DNA of 64,000 bases from Neoceratodus forsteri (taxonomy: Eukaryota; Chordata; Ceratodontiformes; Ceratodontidae), in NCBI GenBank assembly GCA_016271365.2, contig JADMNL010000028.1, positions 58,236,001 to 58,300,000 on the forward strand. The letters are read 5' to 3'. Under the pieces are notes generated by a model. The model did no database searches and had not been told where the DNA came from. It saw only the letters and a program-made list of their open reading frames with translations. Below, piece after piece: positions 32,990 to 43,698 of the stretch (positions are counted from its first letter, which is position 1; each line of letters begins with the position of its first letter). The translations under genes and the position numbers were made by a program.

Positions 32990-33625
32990 CAGAATTTCTG
33001 GTGACACTGAGGCTAATCGAGGGCCTCTCTCCTCACTTGCTGGGAATGGTACATCCTGGACTGGATCTTGTGGGTTAAAGGTAGTACATATAAACGCTGA
33101 CAGTTCAGTTCCAAAAATGTCAGAATTGGAAACCAGGGTTTCCTTTTACATGCCTGATATTTTGGGAATTTCTACAACCTGGCTCAGTCCCTTGGTTCCA
33201 GAGTCTTTATGTTCCCTTTCTGGGCACAACACTGTTTGGCTTGACGATGCAGAAAGTAAAAGGAGGGGGGGGGGTTAAAATTTTCTTCAACATTCACCTG
33301 GGTGTAACATTGATTTCAAGTACTGCAGCAATTTAGCTGATAGATAAAGTGATGGATTTTGGTCAAGCTGGTTCTTGGGGGCAGGAGTTACATTCACATT
33401 AGATGTTTCTGCAATCCTACCCAAGCTGCAGTTGATGGACTGACCAAGTTTTCTGGTCATACTGAAGCCTTTTCTTTTTCCTATAACTAAGTTATAAAAT
33501 GGAAATTTTACTTTAAATTGGTTTCGGGAAAGCTTCTTAGACTTGGGCCTATGTTACAAACTATGAATCTATCTCAATTTATCTCCTCCACTACCTTACT
33601 GAACGTGACTAATGCTAATCATTCT
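32990..33625 (+). pseudogene. LINE-X endonuclease N-terminal part
   Basis: The frame begins with SGDTEANRGP (32996-33026), a degenerate version of the GDVExNPGP motif common at this position in such LINEs. The endonuclease follows: LKVVHINADSSVPKMSELET (catalytic Asn in HINA), DILGISTTWLSPLVPESLC (the usual ISETWL Glu is replaced by Thr), and AESKRRGGG. A frameshift follows the G homopolymer at 33272. The domain would nick target DNA for target-primed reverse transcription. Confidence 0.8.
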
Positions 33626-34142
33626 TTTTTTTTTTTTTTTTAATCCATCTTGTGTTTAAGCTCCCTTTCTCCTCCAGGCCCCTTTAGATTCCTGCCTGCC
33701 CAGCCCAATCACCCACCATGTCTGGGACTTACCTGGCCTCCGACGATCCCCCGTGGATTGCCTCACCACGGTGGGGCTAGGGGAGAGAAGTCCATCCTCC
33801 CCACACCCAGTAACCATATCCAGATGGGAAGCCAGGGCCCAGTCAGTGGTTTGGGGCCTGCAACAGACAGGAACGTTATCCTGCTGGCAGGGTCCTAGGT
33901 TTTATCATTTTCGCACTACACTTACCTCCCCGACGTCAGGCCTGCTATCATACCTCGTACGCTAACACACCCCTGTGGGACAGACACCCTCCCTGGCCCA
34001 CCACAGGGGTCACTAGCATAGCAGAACCCAACACCATCCCTCCTCAGCCTTCGTGGTTACCTGGCCAGCTTTGAGGGCTCACTTCGGAACCTGGGTCGCT
34101 GATCTCGGAGCACAAGCACTACCCAATGGGTCATCATACAGC
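33626..34142 (-). mobile_element. GC-rich retroposed segment with target duplication
   Basis: An 18-bp sequence (ACTAATGCTAATCATTCT, 33608-33625) recurs at 34143-34160 with one mismatch. Between the copies lies a run of about 18 T followed by about 490 bp of GC-rich DNA, i.e. a poly(A)-tailed sequence on the minus strand. This is the signature of L1-type retroposition. The cargo shows no ORF with a known domain, no LINE peptide and no polymerase III boxes; on the minus strand it contains AGGTAAGT-like words. It could be a retroposed non-coding or partly processed RNA. Confidence 0.72.
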
Positions 34143-34160
34143 ACTAATGCTGATCATTCT

Positions 34161-34640
34161 TTACTCAACTGGAATGTAACCAATCAAGCCAACAGGCTTT
34201 CCTTTCCGGGGGTCCTACTTGACATTTTCAGTGATCACTTGGCCAGCAAACTTTGTTTTGTCCTATAAGACCCCTAGAAGTCTTGTTTTATTTCTCAAAA
34301 TTTTAATAATGTTAATATGGATGCTACTATGTCAGAGGTAGATAGGATCCACTGGTCCTATTTAAACTGCATTCCTACTCTGGATTTTGCATTAGATTAT
34401 TTTTTATCTCAACTGCTACCAATCAAGAATAATTTTTTTCCCATGGCTAGAAAGCGGTTGAGAACACGTAACAGGTGGTTTAACAGTGAACTAAGGGAAC
34501 TGATAAAGAAGCTTGATTTTGCTTGGTTGGCATATAACAATTCTTCTTTTCCCTCGCTCATGGAATACAGGAAGGTTCATAATTCCTGTATCAGACAAGA
34601 TCCTTAAAGTGCAGTTTTATTAAATGCCAGTTATAGCCGC
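34161..34640 (+). pseudogene. LINE-X endonuclease end and linker
   Basis: After the 34143-34160 duplication, frames read LLNWNVTNQANRLSFPG, an FSDHLASKLCF stretch (catalytic SDH) and, at 34317-34607, the linker with RKRLRTRNRWFNSELRELIK and MEYRKVHNSCIR, which matches the PWFSDEL...EFRQLRN pattern between endonuclease and RT in L2/Rex LINEs. Confidence 0.78.
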
Positions 34641-34808
34641 AAACCCCTGCACTTGTTTCTTCCCTCCATGACAAAGACACCCTTCTTGCTCACTTGACAT
34701 TAATCTATCCTCATTGCTCAATCACCTGGCACTTATATTTTCTGCTCTATGTCTGTTACGGCAAACCTATCCCTTCAACTGGAATGGCTGGAGCTTACTA
34801 TATGATTT

Positions 34809-34836
34809 CTCTCTCTCTCTCTCTCTCGCTCGCTCT
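34809..34836. repeat. (CT)n microsatellite
   Basis: A run of TC dinucleotides with two TCGC interruptions, just left of the Gypsy element. Confidence 0.9.
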
Positions 34837-34891
34837 TTCTCAATCTGCTGTGTGAAGGGCTAGTGGGATAACAGATGGACTAGACACAGAA

Positions 34892-35100
34892 GAAAAAATT
34901 ACTCACCATAGTAATCTTCTTTCTTCCAAGGGGTCCTTTAGCATCAGTAACTATAGCAGTTAGCTGGCTAGGTGCAACTGCCCCAGAGGTATGCCTTTAA
35001 GATAATTAGGATATTGAGCATAGGGCATCAGCCAATCAGAAAAGAGTAGGGGAGTGTGCAAAGGGAGAGCAGCCTGAAGGGCTTCAGAATTTTTTCGAAG
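34892..35100 (+). repeat. DIRS-E inverted terminal repeat, left (YR-proximal)
   Basis: Inverted match to 40478-40659 through AGTTAGCTGGCTAGGTGCAA, ATGCCTTTAAGATAATTAG and GAGAGCAGCCTGA. The outer part carries ATTACT-CACCAT-AGTAAT at 34898-34915. Confidence 0.92.
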
Positions 35101-35286
35101 ATAAATGGGTACGTGCCCTAAAAGTGAACCAACAAGAATCAAAAAACATGCAAATGTCCAAAACTAGAAACCAGATATCAACAACCTTAGGAAGAAACTT
35201 CTTTAATCAGGGACAAATTTTGGTAATAAAACTGAGAACAGAGCCTTTCTCCTAAAAAGTGAACCGGGGAGGAAGGGTGGGAGCTT

Positions 35287-35385
35287 ACTGATGCTAAAGG
35301 ACCCTTAGAAGAAAGAAGATTATTATGGTGACTAATTCTTTCTTCTCACCCCAGGAGTCCTTTAGCATCAGTAACTATAGCAGAT
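35287..35385. repeat. DIRS-E internal complementary region
   Basis: The left half is the reverse complement of the element's left end and the right half (from TCACCCCAGGAGTCC) the reverse complement of its right end, joined by TTC. It lies just beyond the recombinase stop, in the standard DIRS position. Confidence 0.93.
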
Positions 35386-35419
35386 TACTGAGCAGTACAA
35401 AGTGGGAGGTGGGCAGGGA

Positions 35420-36619
35420 ACCTACATAGGAAAGAGGCTCTGCAGAACCGCCCAGCCAAATATGGCATCAGACCTAGACTGCACATCCAAACTGCAGTGT
35501 TTAATGAAGGTGCATACAGATTTCAAGGTAGCTGCTTTGAACATGTCCAGGAGAGGTATGTCTCTTGCAGCTGCCACAGAGGCTGTGGTGCCCCTGGTGG
35601 AGTGGGCCCTGAGCCCCACAGGAGGTTGATGTCCAGCTTTTTCGTAGCAGAACCTAATGCAAGAGACTAACCAGCAGGAAATAGTTCTCTTGGTAGCTGG
35701 TCTTCCTCTGCCAGCTTCCCCATAGGTGAGGAACAGCTGAGTGGAAGAACCTCTAAACTACCTAGTATGCTCCAGGTAGTAAAAGAGAGCTCTTTTAACA
35801 TCCAGGCTGTGGAGCTTTTGCTCGCCAGAAGTGGATTTCTCAGTAGAAAAAACAAGTAGAGTAACAGACTGGTTAAGGTGAAACTCAGAAAACACCTTAG
35901 GCAGGAATTTCCTATTTGTCCTGAGCTCAATTTTGTCTCTGTGAGGAGTGATATAATTAGGCTCAGTGCACAGGGCCTGTAACTCTGAAATCCTACTGGC
36001 AGAGGTAATGTCCATTAGAAAAAACAGATTTCCAAGTTACAAACTTGAGATGGGCAGTGGCCATAGGCTCAAAGGGTGGTTCCATGAGCCTGGCAATGCA
36101 GAGATTCAGGCTCCAAGGAGGAACCAGCCCTCTGACTGGAGGCTGGAGGTGCAAGAGGCCTTTGAAAAATTGCTTAAACACAGAGTGGGAAAGAAATTAC
36201 TTTTTCTTCCCCACCAAAAGGCAGGCCAAAATTGCAGCCAGGTGTAGCTTGATAAAGGAGGGTTTCAAGCCTGAGGGCTGCAAATGCACCAGGTAGTCCA
36301 GCAGCAGATAGTTTGAAGCTGCAAGAGGATTGACCTTTTTGCTCTTACACCAGAAGGAAAACATTTTCCATTTGGCTGCATAAATCTTTTTTGTACTAGG
36401 CTTTTTAGCCATTCTCAGGATCTTAAGGACCTGTTGCGAGTACTGAGAGGATGGAAACTTTAGCTCCTCAAGAACCAGGCCTTGAGGTGAAGAGCGTGCA
36501 TCTCTGGATAATGCACTCCTATCTGGGGAAGGGTCAGCAGAGAGTGAGTTGATGGCAGGCGAATGGGCCTGCTGCAAGACAGTGAGAGAAGGAGAGGGTA
36601 CCAGGCCTGCCTGGGCCAA
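35420..36619 (-). pseudogene. DIRS-E tyrosine recombinase with altered nucleophile
   Basis: N-terminal domain at 36197-36619 (MAKKPSTKKIYAAKWKMFSF). Central part at 35758-36015 with ITSASRISELQAL and VFSEFHLNQSVTL. C-terminal part at 35422-35619 with GLRAHSTRGTTASVAAARDI (HxxR intact), then AATLKSVCTFIKHCSLDVQS. Other copies have ATW...HTF..HYSLD, so here the Trp is Leu and the nucleophilic Tyr is Cys. Together with frameshifts this copy cannot encode an active recombinase. The protein normally integrates the circular DNA. Confidence 0.9.
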
Positions 36620-36720
36620 TCCGGAGCCACCAGACTCATCGATGCAGGCTGTTGTCCGAGTTTCAGCAACAACCTGTGTATCAGGGGAAAGGGAGGGAAT
36701 GCATATAGGAACCTCCCTGA

Positions 36721-38440
36721 CTAGTCCAGAATCAAAGCATCCAGTGGAAGTGTTCCTGGAACTGGGGGCCTACAACAGTACTGCGGAAGCTGGAAGTTGA
36801 GGGGGGAAGCAAACAGATCCACTTCTGGTGTGCCCCACCGCCTGAACACTGTGGCTAGTACTTGCTTGTTCACAGTCCACTCACTCTGACCCTGACTGAT
36901 GCGACTTAGAGCATCTGCCAGGGTATTGTGCTTGCCTGGGAGGTGGATAGCTGAAAGACTGACCCCCAGGGAGTAGGCGAGAGACCAAAGTTTCAACGCC
37001 TCCGAAAAGAGTGTCCCTGATCTGGTACCACCCTGCTTATTTAAGTAAAACATTGCAGTGGTGTTGTCTGTTCTTATCTGTACAGTCTGCCCTTTTATGA
37101 CAGGAGCAAATGCTTTGAGCACTAGGAAGATTGCTCTGAGCTCCAGAATGTTTATGTGTAACTGACTCTTGAGGAGTCCAGGTACCACTTACTGTGGCAC
37201 TGTCCAGATAAGACTCCCACCCCAGGAGGGAGGTGTCTGTGGCGATCACCTTTGTGGGAAGAGGGGCTTGGAAGGGGATCCCCACTGCCAGATTTGCAGG
37301 GTTCTTCCACCAAAGCAGAGCCTGAAGAAACTGTTCTGTTACAGATATCAGCTCTAAAAAGTTGTTCCTTCTTTGGGACCAGCGAGCTCTGAGATAGGCC
37401 TGCAGGTCTCACATCCTGTACCTGACCCCTGGGACCACTGCAGTCATTGATGCCATGTGTCCCAAAAGCCAGAGAAAATGCCTGACTGGTCTTGGCTGTC
37501 CCTGGATGAAATAATCTGCTGCTGAAAGGAAACTCTGAATTTTCTCTGGTGGGAGGAAGGCATATCCTTTCTGGGTGTCCAGCTGAGCTCCTAAGAAAGT
37601 GAGTAACTGAGTGGCTCCAGGTGAGATTTCCTTAGATTTACCAGGGAGCCCAGAGATTCCAAAGTGTGCTCTGTAACGGAAAGAGACTCCTTGACTGGAC
37701 AAGGAGACTGCCACTACGAGCCAATCATTTATATAGGGGTAGACTGAAACACCCAGCTTCCTGAGGTGTGCTGCTATCACTGCTAGGCACTTGGTAAAAA
37801 CTCTTGGAGCCGAGGACAGGCTGAAGGGCTTCGCAGAGGACTGATCGTGGCCCGAAGGAAGCTTGAATCTGAGAAACTTCCTGTCAGACTTTCTTACGGG
37901 TATGTGGAAGTAAGCGTCGTTTAGGTCCAGGGAGGCTAGCCAGTCTCCCTACTATAGGAACTGAATGACCAGTGATAGAGTGACCATCTTGAATCTGGGC
38001 TTTATAAGATATGTTTTCAGATATCTGAGATCCAAAATATGTCACCACTCCCCAGTTTTCTGTTGTGTCAGAAAGTACCTGGAGCAGAGGCCTTTTCCCT
38101 TTTTGTGGGCAGGGACCCTCACCACTGCTCGTAGAGCTATAAGTTTTTTTACCTTCAACTCCGACAAAAGTACCTGTGTTGGGGTTAGTGGCTTTAACAC
38201 CTGGGTACGGCTGAGGTATGGCATCTGGCTGAACTGTAGTGGCAGACCCTTTCCCACTATCTCCAGAATCCACTTTTCCAAGGTAATGAGGGACCGGTTC
38301 TGAAGACAGTGGGAGAGTCTGCCTCCTACTGGCAGAGGGGAGGCGACCTGGACACTCACATCGGGGCTTAGACTGAGAGGCTGCTGACTGGGCAGGGGTG
38401 ACTCTTCTTTGGCCCCTTCTGCCCCTCCCTCTGAAAACAC
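36721..38440 (-). pseudogene. DIRS-E RT and RNase H with altered RT active site
   Basis: The RT starts with PLPVGGRLSHCLQN (38042-38440). Its palm reads WLASLPGPKRRLLPHTRKK in a shifted frame; LGVSVYPYINDWLVVAV (37409-37780) has IND where other copies have YLDDW/LDD, so one catalytic Asp is Asn. RNase H (36721-37285) retains VIATDTSLLGW (Asp), HINILELRAIFLVL (Glu), IRTDNTTAMFYLNKQGGTRS (Asp) and NTLADALSRISQ (Asp), followed by VDLFASPLNFQLP. RNase H is in one long open frame of 155 codons. Confidence 0.9.
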
Positions 38441-38478
38441 CTCTGTACTGAGAGAAGTCAGTCTGAGGGTTAGGGAGT

Positions 38479-40096
38479 TTAAGGTCTGGGAGAATAACCT
38501 CTGCCCCGGTTTCCCCTCATATGGGATTTTTGTAGGGCAGGAGGCTTAGGTTTAGAGGAATGACTATGCCAATAGGTCTTGTACTCAACTACCCTTTTCA
38601 TGTAGTCTGTTGCCCTGTAATCAAACAATATGTTTTGATCACAGGGAAGATCCATGGCTTTAGACTGGGTGTCTGGGGTTAGAGCAGTAGTCAAAATGCC
38701 TCAAAGAAACTGCATGGGCCATGGCTCTAGAGGCGGCATCGTTGTTTTCATCCGCCATATGGAAGTAATATTTTGTTGCTTCCAGGGCAGTTCTTGCAGT
38801 ATCAACCAGTTCCTGCACCCCTGTGTCTGACCCACTGCAGGCAATAGCCAGGACAGAGTTCCACAATGCTTTCTGATACTTGGCTGCGAAAGCCATGTAG
38901 AAGGAAAGTCTGATATGCAGAGAAGCTGTGGTGTGCATCTTCTTTGCCATAAAATCTATTTTTTCTGGAGTCCGTGTCAGGAGGTAAGCAAGACAAGAAG
39001 ACTCCAGCTTTCTCACATGCTGCCTGCTGTACTATACTCTCATGGCTGGGATGTACAGACAGGAACTCGGTGTAATTTTTACACAATTGGTATTTTTTGT
39101 CACTACGTTTGTCAATCCCTGCCAAAAAAATGGGGTTTTGAAGTAATTTCATGGCATTTTTTCTGAAAGCATTATAGATAGGCATGGCCAATCTCTTAGG
39201 GGGTGGAAGACCTTTCATCTCCCTATAATCTTTGTCCTCATCTTGGTTATACTCCTGAGCAGGGAGGCCCACGGTGTCTAGCATATTTTGAATAAACTTA
39301 AGCATAGAGGAGAGATGCTCCTGTTCAGCAGGGGATGCCCCAAAATGAGGATCAGGGGACACATCAGGTTCTAGGCCCTCTAAATGCATGTCAGATGCAT
39401 CATAATAGTGTTCTCCCTCATCTACATCACCCTCAGAGTCTCCAGAAGAGAGAAACTGTGAAAGAGTGCTTACTAGCAGAAGAACTAGAAAACATGGACC
39501 CCATCTTTTGAAGGGTATGAAAGATGTGCCATGCTTTTGCCATGTCGTGCACAGATGGGAGCTCCTGCCCAGACTGTGGCTGTGTATGTTTAGTTTTCTC
39601 TTTATGCTTTAAGCTGCTTGTTGTCTCACTATTGGCTTTCCCAGGAGGAACAGAAGTGTTTTTGTCTTTGCAAATAGTCTTTTTAGCCACTTCATCAGCA
39701 GCTTGGTCATGCTTCCTTTTTAATACAGACACATCATCAGTGCCCTTATTTTCTGATTTTGTAGGAACTTCATCAGCCCCTTTGGAAGCTTTATTCTTAG
39801 GCTGGGAATTGGATGCTTCATCAGCACCTCTTTGAATTTTTATTGTTGCTATTTTTTGATGGCCCCTCATCGGTAGCCTTTGATTTTTCCTCAGCCATCA
39901 TTTTTTCAAGTCTCTTTGCTCTCTTTCTCAAAGTTTTCTTACAAAATTTGGTGCAAAGAGAGCAAGTATGATCTGGACCTAAACACCTAAAGCACAGGTT
40001 ATGAGAATCTGCTATGGCCAAAATGTTGTGACAGTTGAAACACTTTTCAAAACCTGTAGGTCCAGTTTTCTTTTTAGTTTTTGGGATCTCTGACAT
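38479..40096 (-). pseudogene. DIRS-E gag
   Basis: The start is at 40096 (MSEIPKTKKKTGPTGFEKCF). A cysteine/histidine cluster CFRCLGPDHTCSLC follows, then a basic stretch. After a frameshift a Lys/Glu-rich region with repeated GADE/ADEV words follows (39433-39870), then the conserved middle (38802-39389, KKYQLCKNYTEFLSVHPSHE, IVQQAACEKAGVFLS), a YQKALWNSVLA stretch and the DTQSKAMDLP end (38479-38694). The order matches DIRS-C and DIRS-F gag. Confidence 0.85.
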
Positions 40097-40477
40097 GCCA
40101 ATCCACAGAGAACCCAGAAATACTGTCAAAAGTGCAGAAAAACAATTGGTTACCTTGCGGTGTGGAACCATGATTACTGAGGTAAATAATTAGAGAAAAA
40201 CTTTCAAAATCGTCACTTCCCTCAAGAAAAGGAGAACCGCTGCAAAAATACCAAAGAACCATCGAAAATACTAGATGCAATTAAAATAAAAGGAATATAA
40301 AGCAGCGGGAACCACGGAGGAACCGACAGAAAAAAGCAGCTTGTGGGAACCGAGAGAAACCACTGAACAAAATCCAGAAAATATATTCAGCACACTCTAA
40401 AAATAAGTTTGAGAGGAAAGCAGAAAAGGCTGTCAACAAGGAAAGTTGAGAAACACCTCTGAGGCAGTATTGTTCAC

Positions 40478-40659
40478 TCAGTGGAGAAAAAATTCTGAAG
40501 CCCCTCAGGCTGCTCTCCCTCAATACACTCCCCTACTCTTTTCCGACTGGCTTATGCCCTAAGCTCATTATTCTAATTATCTTAAAGGCATACCTCTGGG
40601 GCAGTTGCACCTAGCCAGCTAACTGCTATAGCTACTGATGCTAAAGACTCCTGGGGTGA
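40478..40659 (-). repeat. DIRS-E inverted terminal repeat, right
   Basis: Inverted partner of 34892-35100. It ends ACTCCTGGGGTGA directly before GAA at 40660-40662 and lacks the small inverted repeat of the left end. Confidence 0.92.
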
Positions 40660-41589
40660 GAACTTCAGGGTCAACACACAATCTCAGTGTGATGTTTATT
40701 CAAAACACAGTGGATAACCTTAAGCAATGGCATATCCCTTCTTCAATACATCAGTTTGCAGCAACAGATTCTGCATATCCTTCCTTTGCACTTAGTCAGC
40801 ACCTACTAACACACTGATCTACTATCTCTTTAGTGAAAATTACTTCATCCCTATGTTGGTCTTGTGCGTTTGGGTAATGGGGAGCGCAAATCAGAAAAAA
40901 ACCCAAACAAGCTAAAGACAAAGAACCTCAGTGCAAAAGCATTGAAGCAAGGGTCACCTCAAAGGGCACTGGCAATAAAACCAAGTTTCAAAGAAACCCA
41001 GACTCACACATACCCCCATAACGCTAAGCAGCATGGGATGTATATGCAAATCACCATGGAATTTTAGGCTGGTTCAGCTTAAGGCAGGAATGCATGGTGC
41101 CAAAGGGCCTCTCAAACAACATGTAATTTACATGCATTTAAATAACACAATGGAGTTTTCTGATATGTCTACTCTGGTAACTTAATTTTTATAATACAGT
41201 CCCCTAGTAACTTTTTACCTTTATCAAAAACACCTAGTGCCATGGTATTTTCAACATTTACAGGTTTCATACACATAAGGCATATACATCAAGATATTTC
41301 ATGACATAGTGCTATTGCATACTAAATCCAACAACAAAGAACACAGCCTGTTGTTTTACAACAGCTCGGAGGTCACCACAATAACCTCCCTGTACAAGGA
41401 CCTGAGAGGGAAAAAAAGAATTAAAGAGGACATTATAGCATAGTCAAGAAAGGGAAGGGGGTGCCCACAGGTGGTCAACCTTATGGACTAGAAATTGTAA
41501 AGGATAGATTAGGCTAAGAAACAGAAGAACTGTTGCAACAGATCCAAGAAAAGGTTGGTCCTCAAGAGTGGTAGGATCTCCCTGTCATT
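40660..41589 (-). repeat. Gypsy 3' LTR, main part
   Basis: Collinear with 42762-43693 and with the solo LTR. Its missing outer ~40 bp lie at 34851-34891, on the far side of DIRS-E. Includes AATGGCATATCCCTTCTTCA and the terminal GGATCTCCCTGTCA. Confidence 0.9.
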
Positions 41590-41599
41590 TATCCCCCAC

Positions 41600-42631
41600 C
41601 TTAAGAGGGAAGCAGTTATCTCAGACTGCTTACCACCTTCCTGTCCCAGGAAGGGATGGCACTTCCACCCATCCATCTTCAGAAGCTCCGTCTCAGGGTA
41701 CCAGATTGCTGGTGGTTGCAGCTGCTGATGTCTCTTGGAACCCTCTGGGTCTGGATGGTTGGGCTGCCAGGAAGTCTTCTGCCAATGTGATGGTTTATCC
41801 ACAGAATCAGGCTTATGCTCCCAAACCCAAAGTTGTACATCCTGGAGTAAAACTTTAATAAACTATTCAATAATTACCGCCTCCAGAAGTTGGTCCATGC
41901 TCTTACTATCTGGCTGCAACCATTTGTAGCAGAGCTCCTTGAGACAGGCATAAGTCTCTCAGGGGGGTATCCAGTGACAGCATTTTAAGAAACCTAAATC
42001 TCTAGCGGTAGCTTTCACCGTTTATGTCATAGCGCCTGAGGCTCTCCTGTTTCACAAGGTCTTAGTCCTCTGCCTCTTGAGAGTCCATGTGGCTATAAAC
42101 CAACTGGGCACTGTCTGTCAGGTGCGGTGCCAGTCGAACAACCCAGTGTTCCCTTGGCCATGTGCATCTTCAAGCGATCTTCTCCAACACTGTGAGGTAG
42201 GCTTCAATGTCATCACTGTCCGAAAGTTTATACAGTTTAATTTCTTTTGGGCTACTCACTCTTTCTGCTTGCCTTGCATTGATGGCATGCAAGACCCTCA
42301 TGGTATCTGCCTGTTTGGCATCTTGTCTTCTCCGTTCAACGACTCTATCTCTCCGCTCAATGTCTCTATCTCTTTCCATCTGTACCTGTTTTAAGTAGAG
42401 CCATTTCAACAAGTCCCCTACGTCCTCAGGTGGAGCGTCTTCAAGAGGAGGCAGTTCCCTCGATTCTTCCTCGTCCCCCTGGATCTCTTCGTCATCTTCA
42501 GGCCTGGCCTTCCTCCGAGCTCCCAGGTCCAGTCCAGGCAGCAGCTTCTGTCCCAGTCTGTCGGCCATGGTTCTGGTCAGAACTCCACAGACTTTCTTCT
42601 CCAGGTTCACCTCTGGCAACTCCTGGTGCAT
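41600..42631 (-). pseudogene. Gypsy gag with SCAN-like domain
   Basis: The open frame starts at 42631 (MHQELPEVNLEKKVCGVLTR) and has an acidic segment, a charged coiled coil (KQVQMERDRDIERRDRVVER) and KLSDSDDIEAYLTVLEKIA to 42170. Through frameshifts the minus strand continues with a SCAN-like region: RYDINGESY near 42025, TPPRELC-like, LKELCYKWLQPDSKSMDQL, LLEAVIIEQFI and LQDVQLWVWEHKP to about 41820. SCAN domains are known to derive from Gmr1-type Gypsy gag proteins. The role would be capsid assembly. Confidence 0.82.
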
Positions 42632-42720
42632 CGGTCCACCTGGGATATCTGGCGATATCCACCGGAAAACATCCCCCTAGCTTGGTCCTGATGTTTCCAG
42701 CAAGTATCTGACACCGAGTC

Positions 42721-43693
42721 TCTGGAGGGGCAGTGAGATAACAGATGGACCAGACACAGAAGTTCAGATTCAACACACAATCTCTGTGTGATGTTTATTC
42801 AAAACACGGGATAACCTTAAGCAATGGCATATACCTTCTTCAATACATCAGTTTACATACATCAGTTTGTAGCAACAGACTCTGTATATCCTTCCTCTGC
42901 ACTTAGTCAGCACCTACTGACCTACTGATCTATCTCTTTAGTGAAAATTATTTCATCCCTATGTTGGTCTTGTGTGTTTGGGTGATGTGGAGCTCAAATA
43001 AGAACCCCCCCCCCAAAACGTGCTGAAGACAAAGAAACTCAGTGCAAAAGCACTGAAGCAAGGGTTACCCCCAAAGGGCACTGGCGATAAAGCCAGGGTT
43101 CAAAGAAACACAACTCACATACCCCCATAATGCAAAGCATCATGGGATGTATACACAAATCACCGTTATATTTTAGGCTGGTTCAGCTTAAAGCAGGAAT
43201 GCATGTCGCCAAAGGGACTCTCAAACAATCTGTAATTTACATGCATTTAAATAACACAATGGGTGGTTTCTGATATATCTACCCCGGTAACTTAATTATT
43301 ATAATACAGTCCCCTAGTAACTTTTTACCTTTATCAGAAACACCTAGTGCCATGGTATTTTCAACATTTACAGGTTTCATACCCATAAGGCATATACATC
43401 AAAGTATTTTATGACATAGTGCTACTGCATACTAAAGCCAACAACGAAGAACACAGCCTACTGTTTTACATCAGCTCAGAGGTCACCACAATAACCTCCC
43501 TGTACCAGGACCTGAGAGGGAAAAGGAAAATTAAGGACGACACTATAGCATAGTCAAGAAAGGGGAGGGGGCACCCATAGGTGGCCAAATTTATGGAATT
43601 GTAAAGGATAAATTCGGCTAAGAAATAGAAGAACTGTTGCAACGGACTTAAGAATAGGTCAGTCCTCAAGAGCGGCAGGATCTCCCTATCACA
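42721..43693 (-). repeat. Gypsy 5' LTR
   Basis: Collinear with the 3' LTR and the solo LTR at 30912-31801. It keeps the uninterrupted sequence GACACAGAAGTTCAG (about 42754-42768) at the point where DIRS-E entered the 3' LTR. Confidence 0.9.
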
Positions 43694-43698
43694 TGCTG

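Larger units (their letters stand above)
34892..40659 (-). mobile_element. DIRS-type retrotransposon E, structurally complete
   Basis: A minus-strand DIRS element of 5,768 bp sits in the 3' LTR of the Gypsy element. Inverted terminal repeats: 34892-35100 and 40478-40659. ICR: 35287-35385. Coding order: gag (40096-38479), RT/RNase H (38440-36721), YR (36619-35420). GAA flanks both ends (34889-34891 and 40660-40662), lies between the two ends in the ICR, and occurs once at the matching place in the 5' LTR (42759-42761). That is a clean empty-site comparison with no target duplication. Confidence 0.95.
34851..43693 (-). mobile_element. Gypsy LTR retrotransposon, gag only, with DIRS-E in its 3' LTR
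   Basis: A minus-strand LTR element. The 5' LTR is 42721-43693; the 3' LTR is 40660-41589 plus 34851-34891, split by DIRS-E. A 5-bp duplication TGCTG flanks the element (34846-34850 and 43694-43698). Next to the 5' LTR, the minus strand reads CGGTGTCAGATAC, resembling a tRNA-Leu primer site. A purine tract (AAGGTGGGGGA-like) precedes the 3' LTR near 41595. The internal region is only about 1.1 kb and holds gag remains but no protease, RT or integrase. It therefore depended on a relative for movement or was internally deleted. Confidence 0.88.

Noticed and set aside
34806..34840. (CT)n tract as a regulatory GAGA site
   Set aside because: A plain microsatellite in repeat DNA with no nearby gene.
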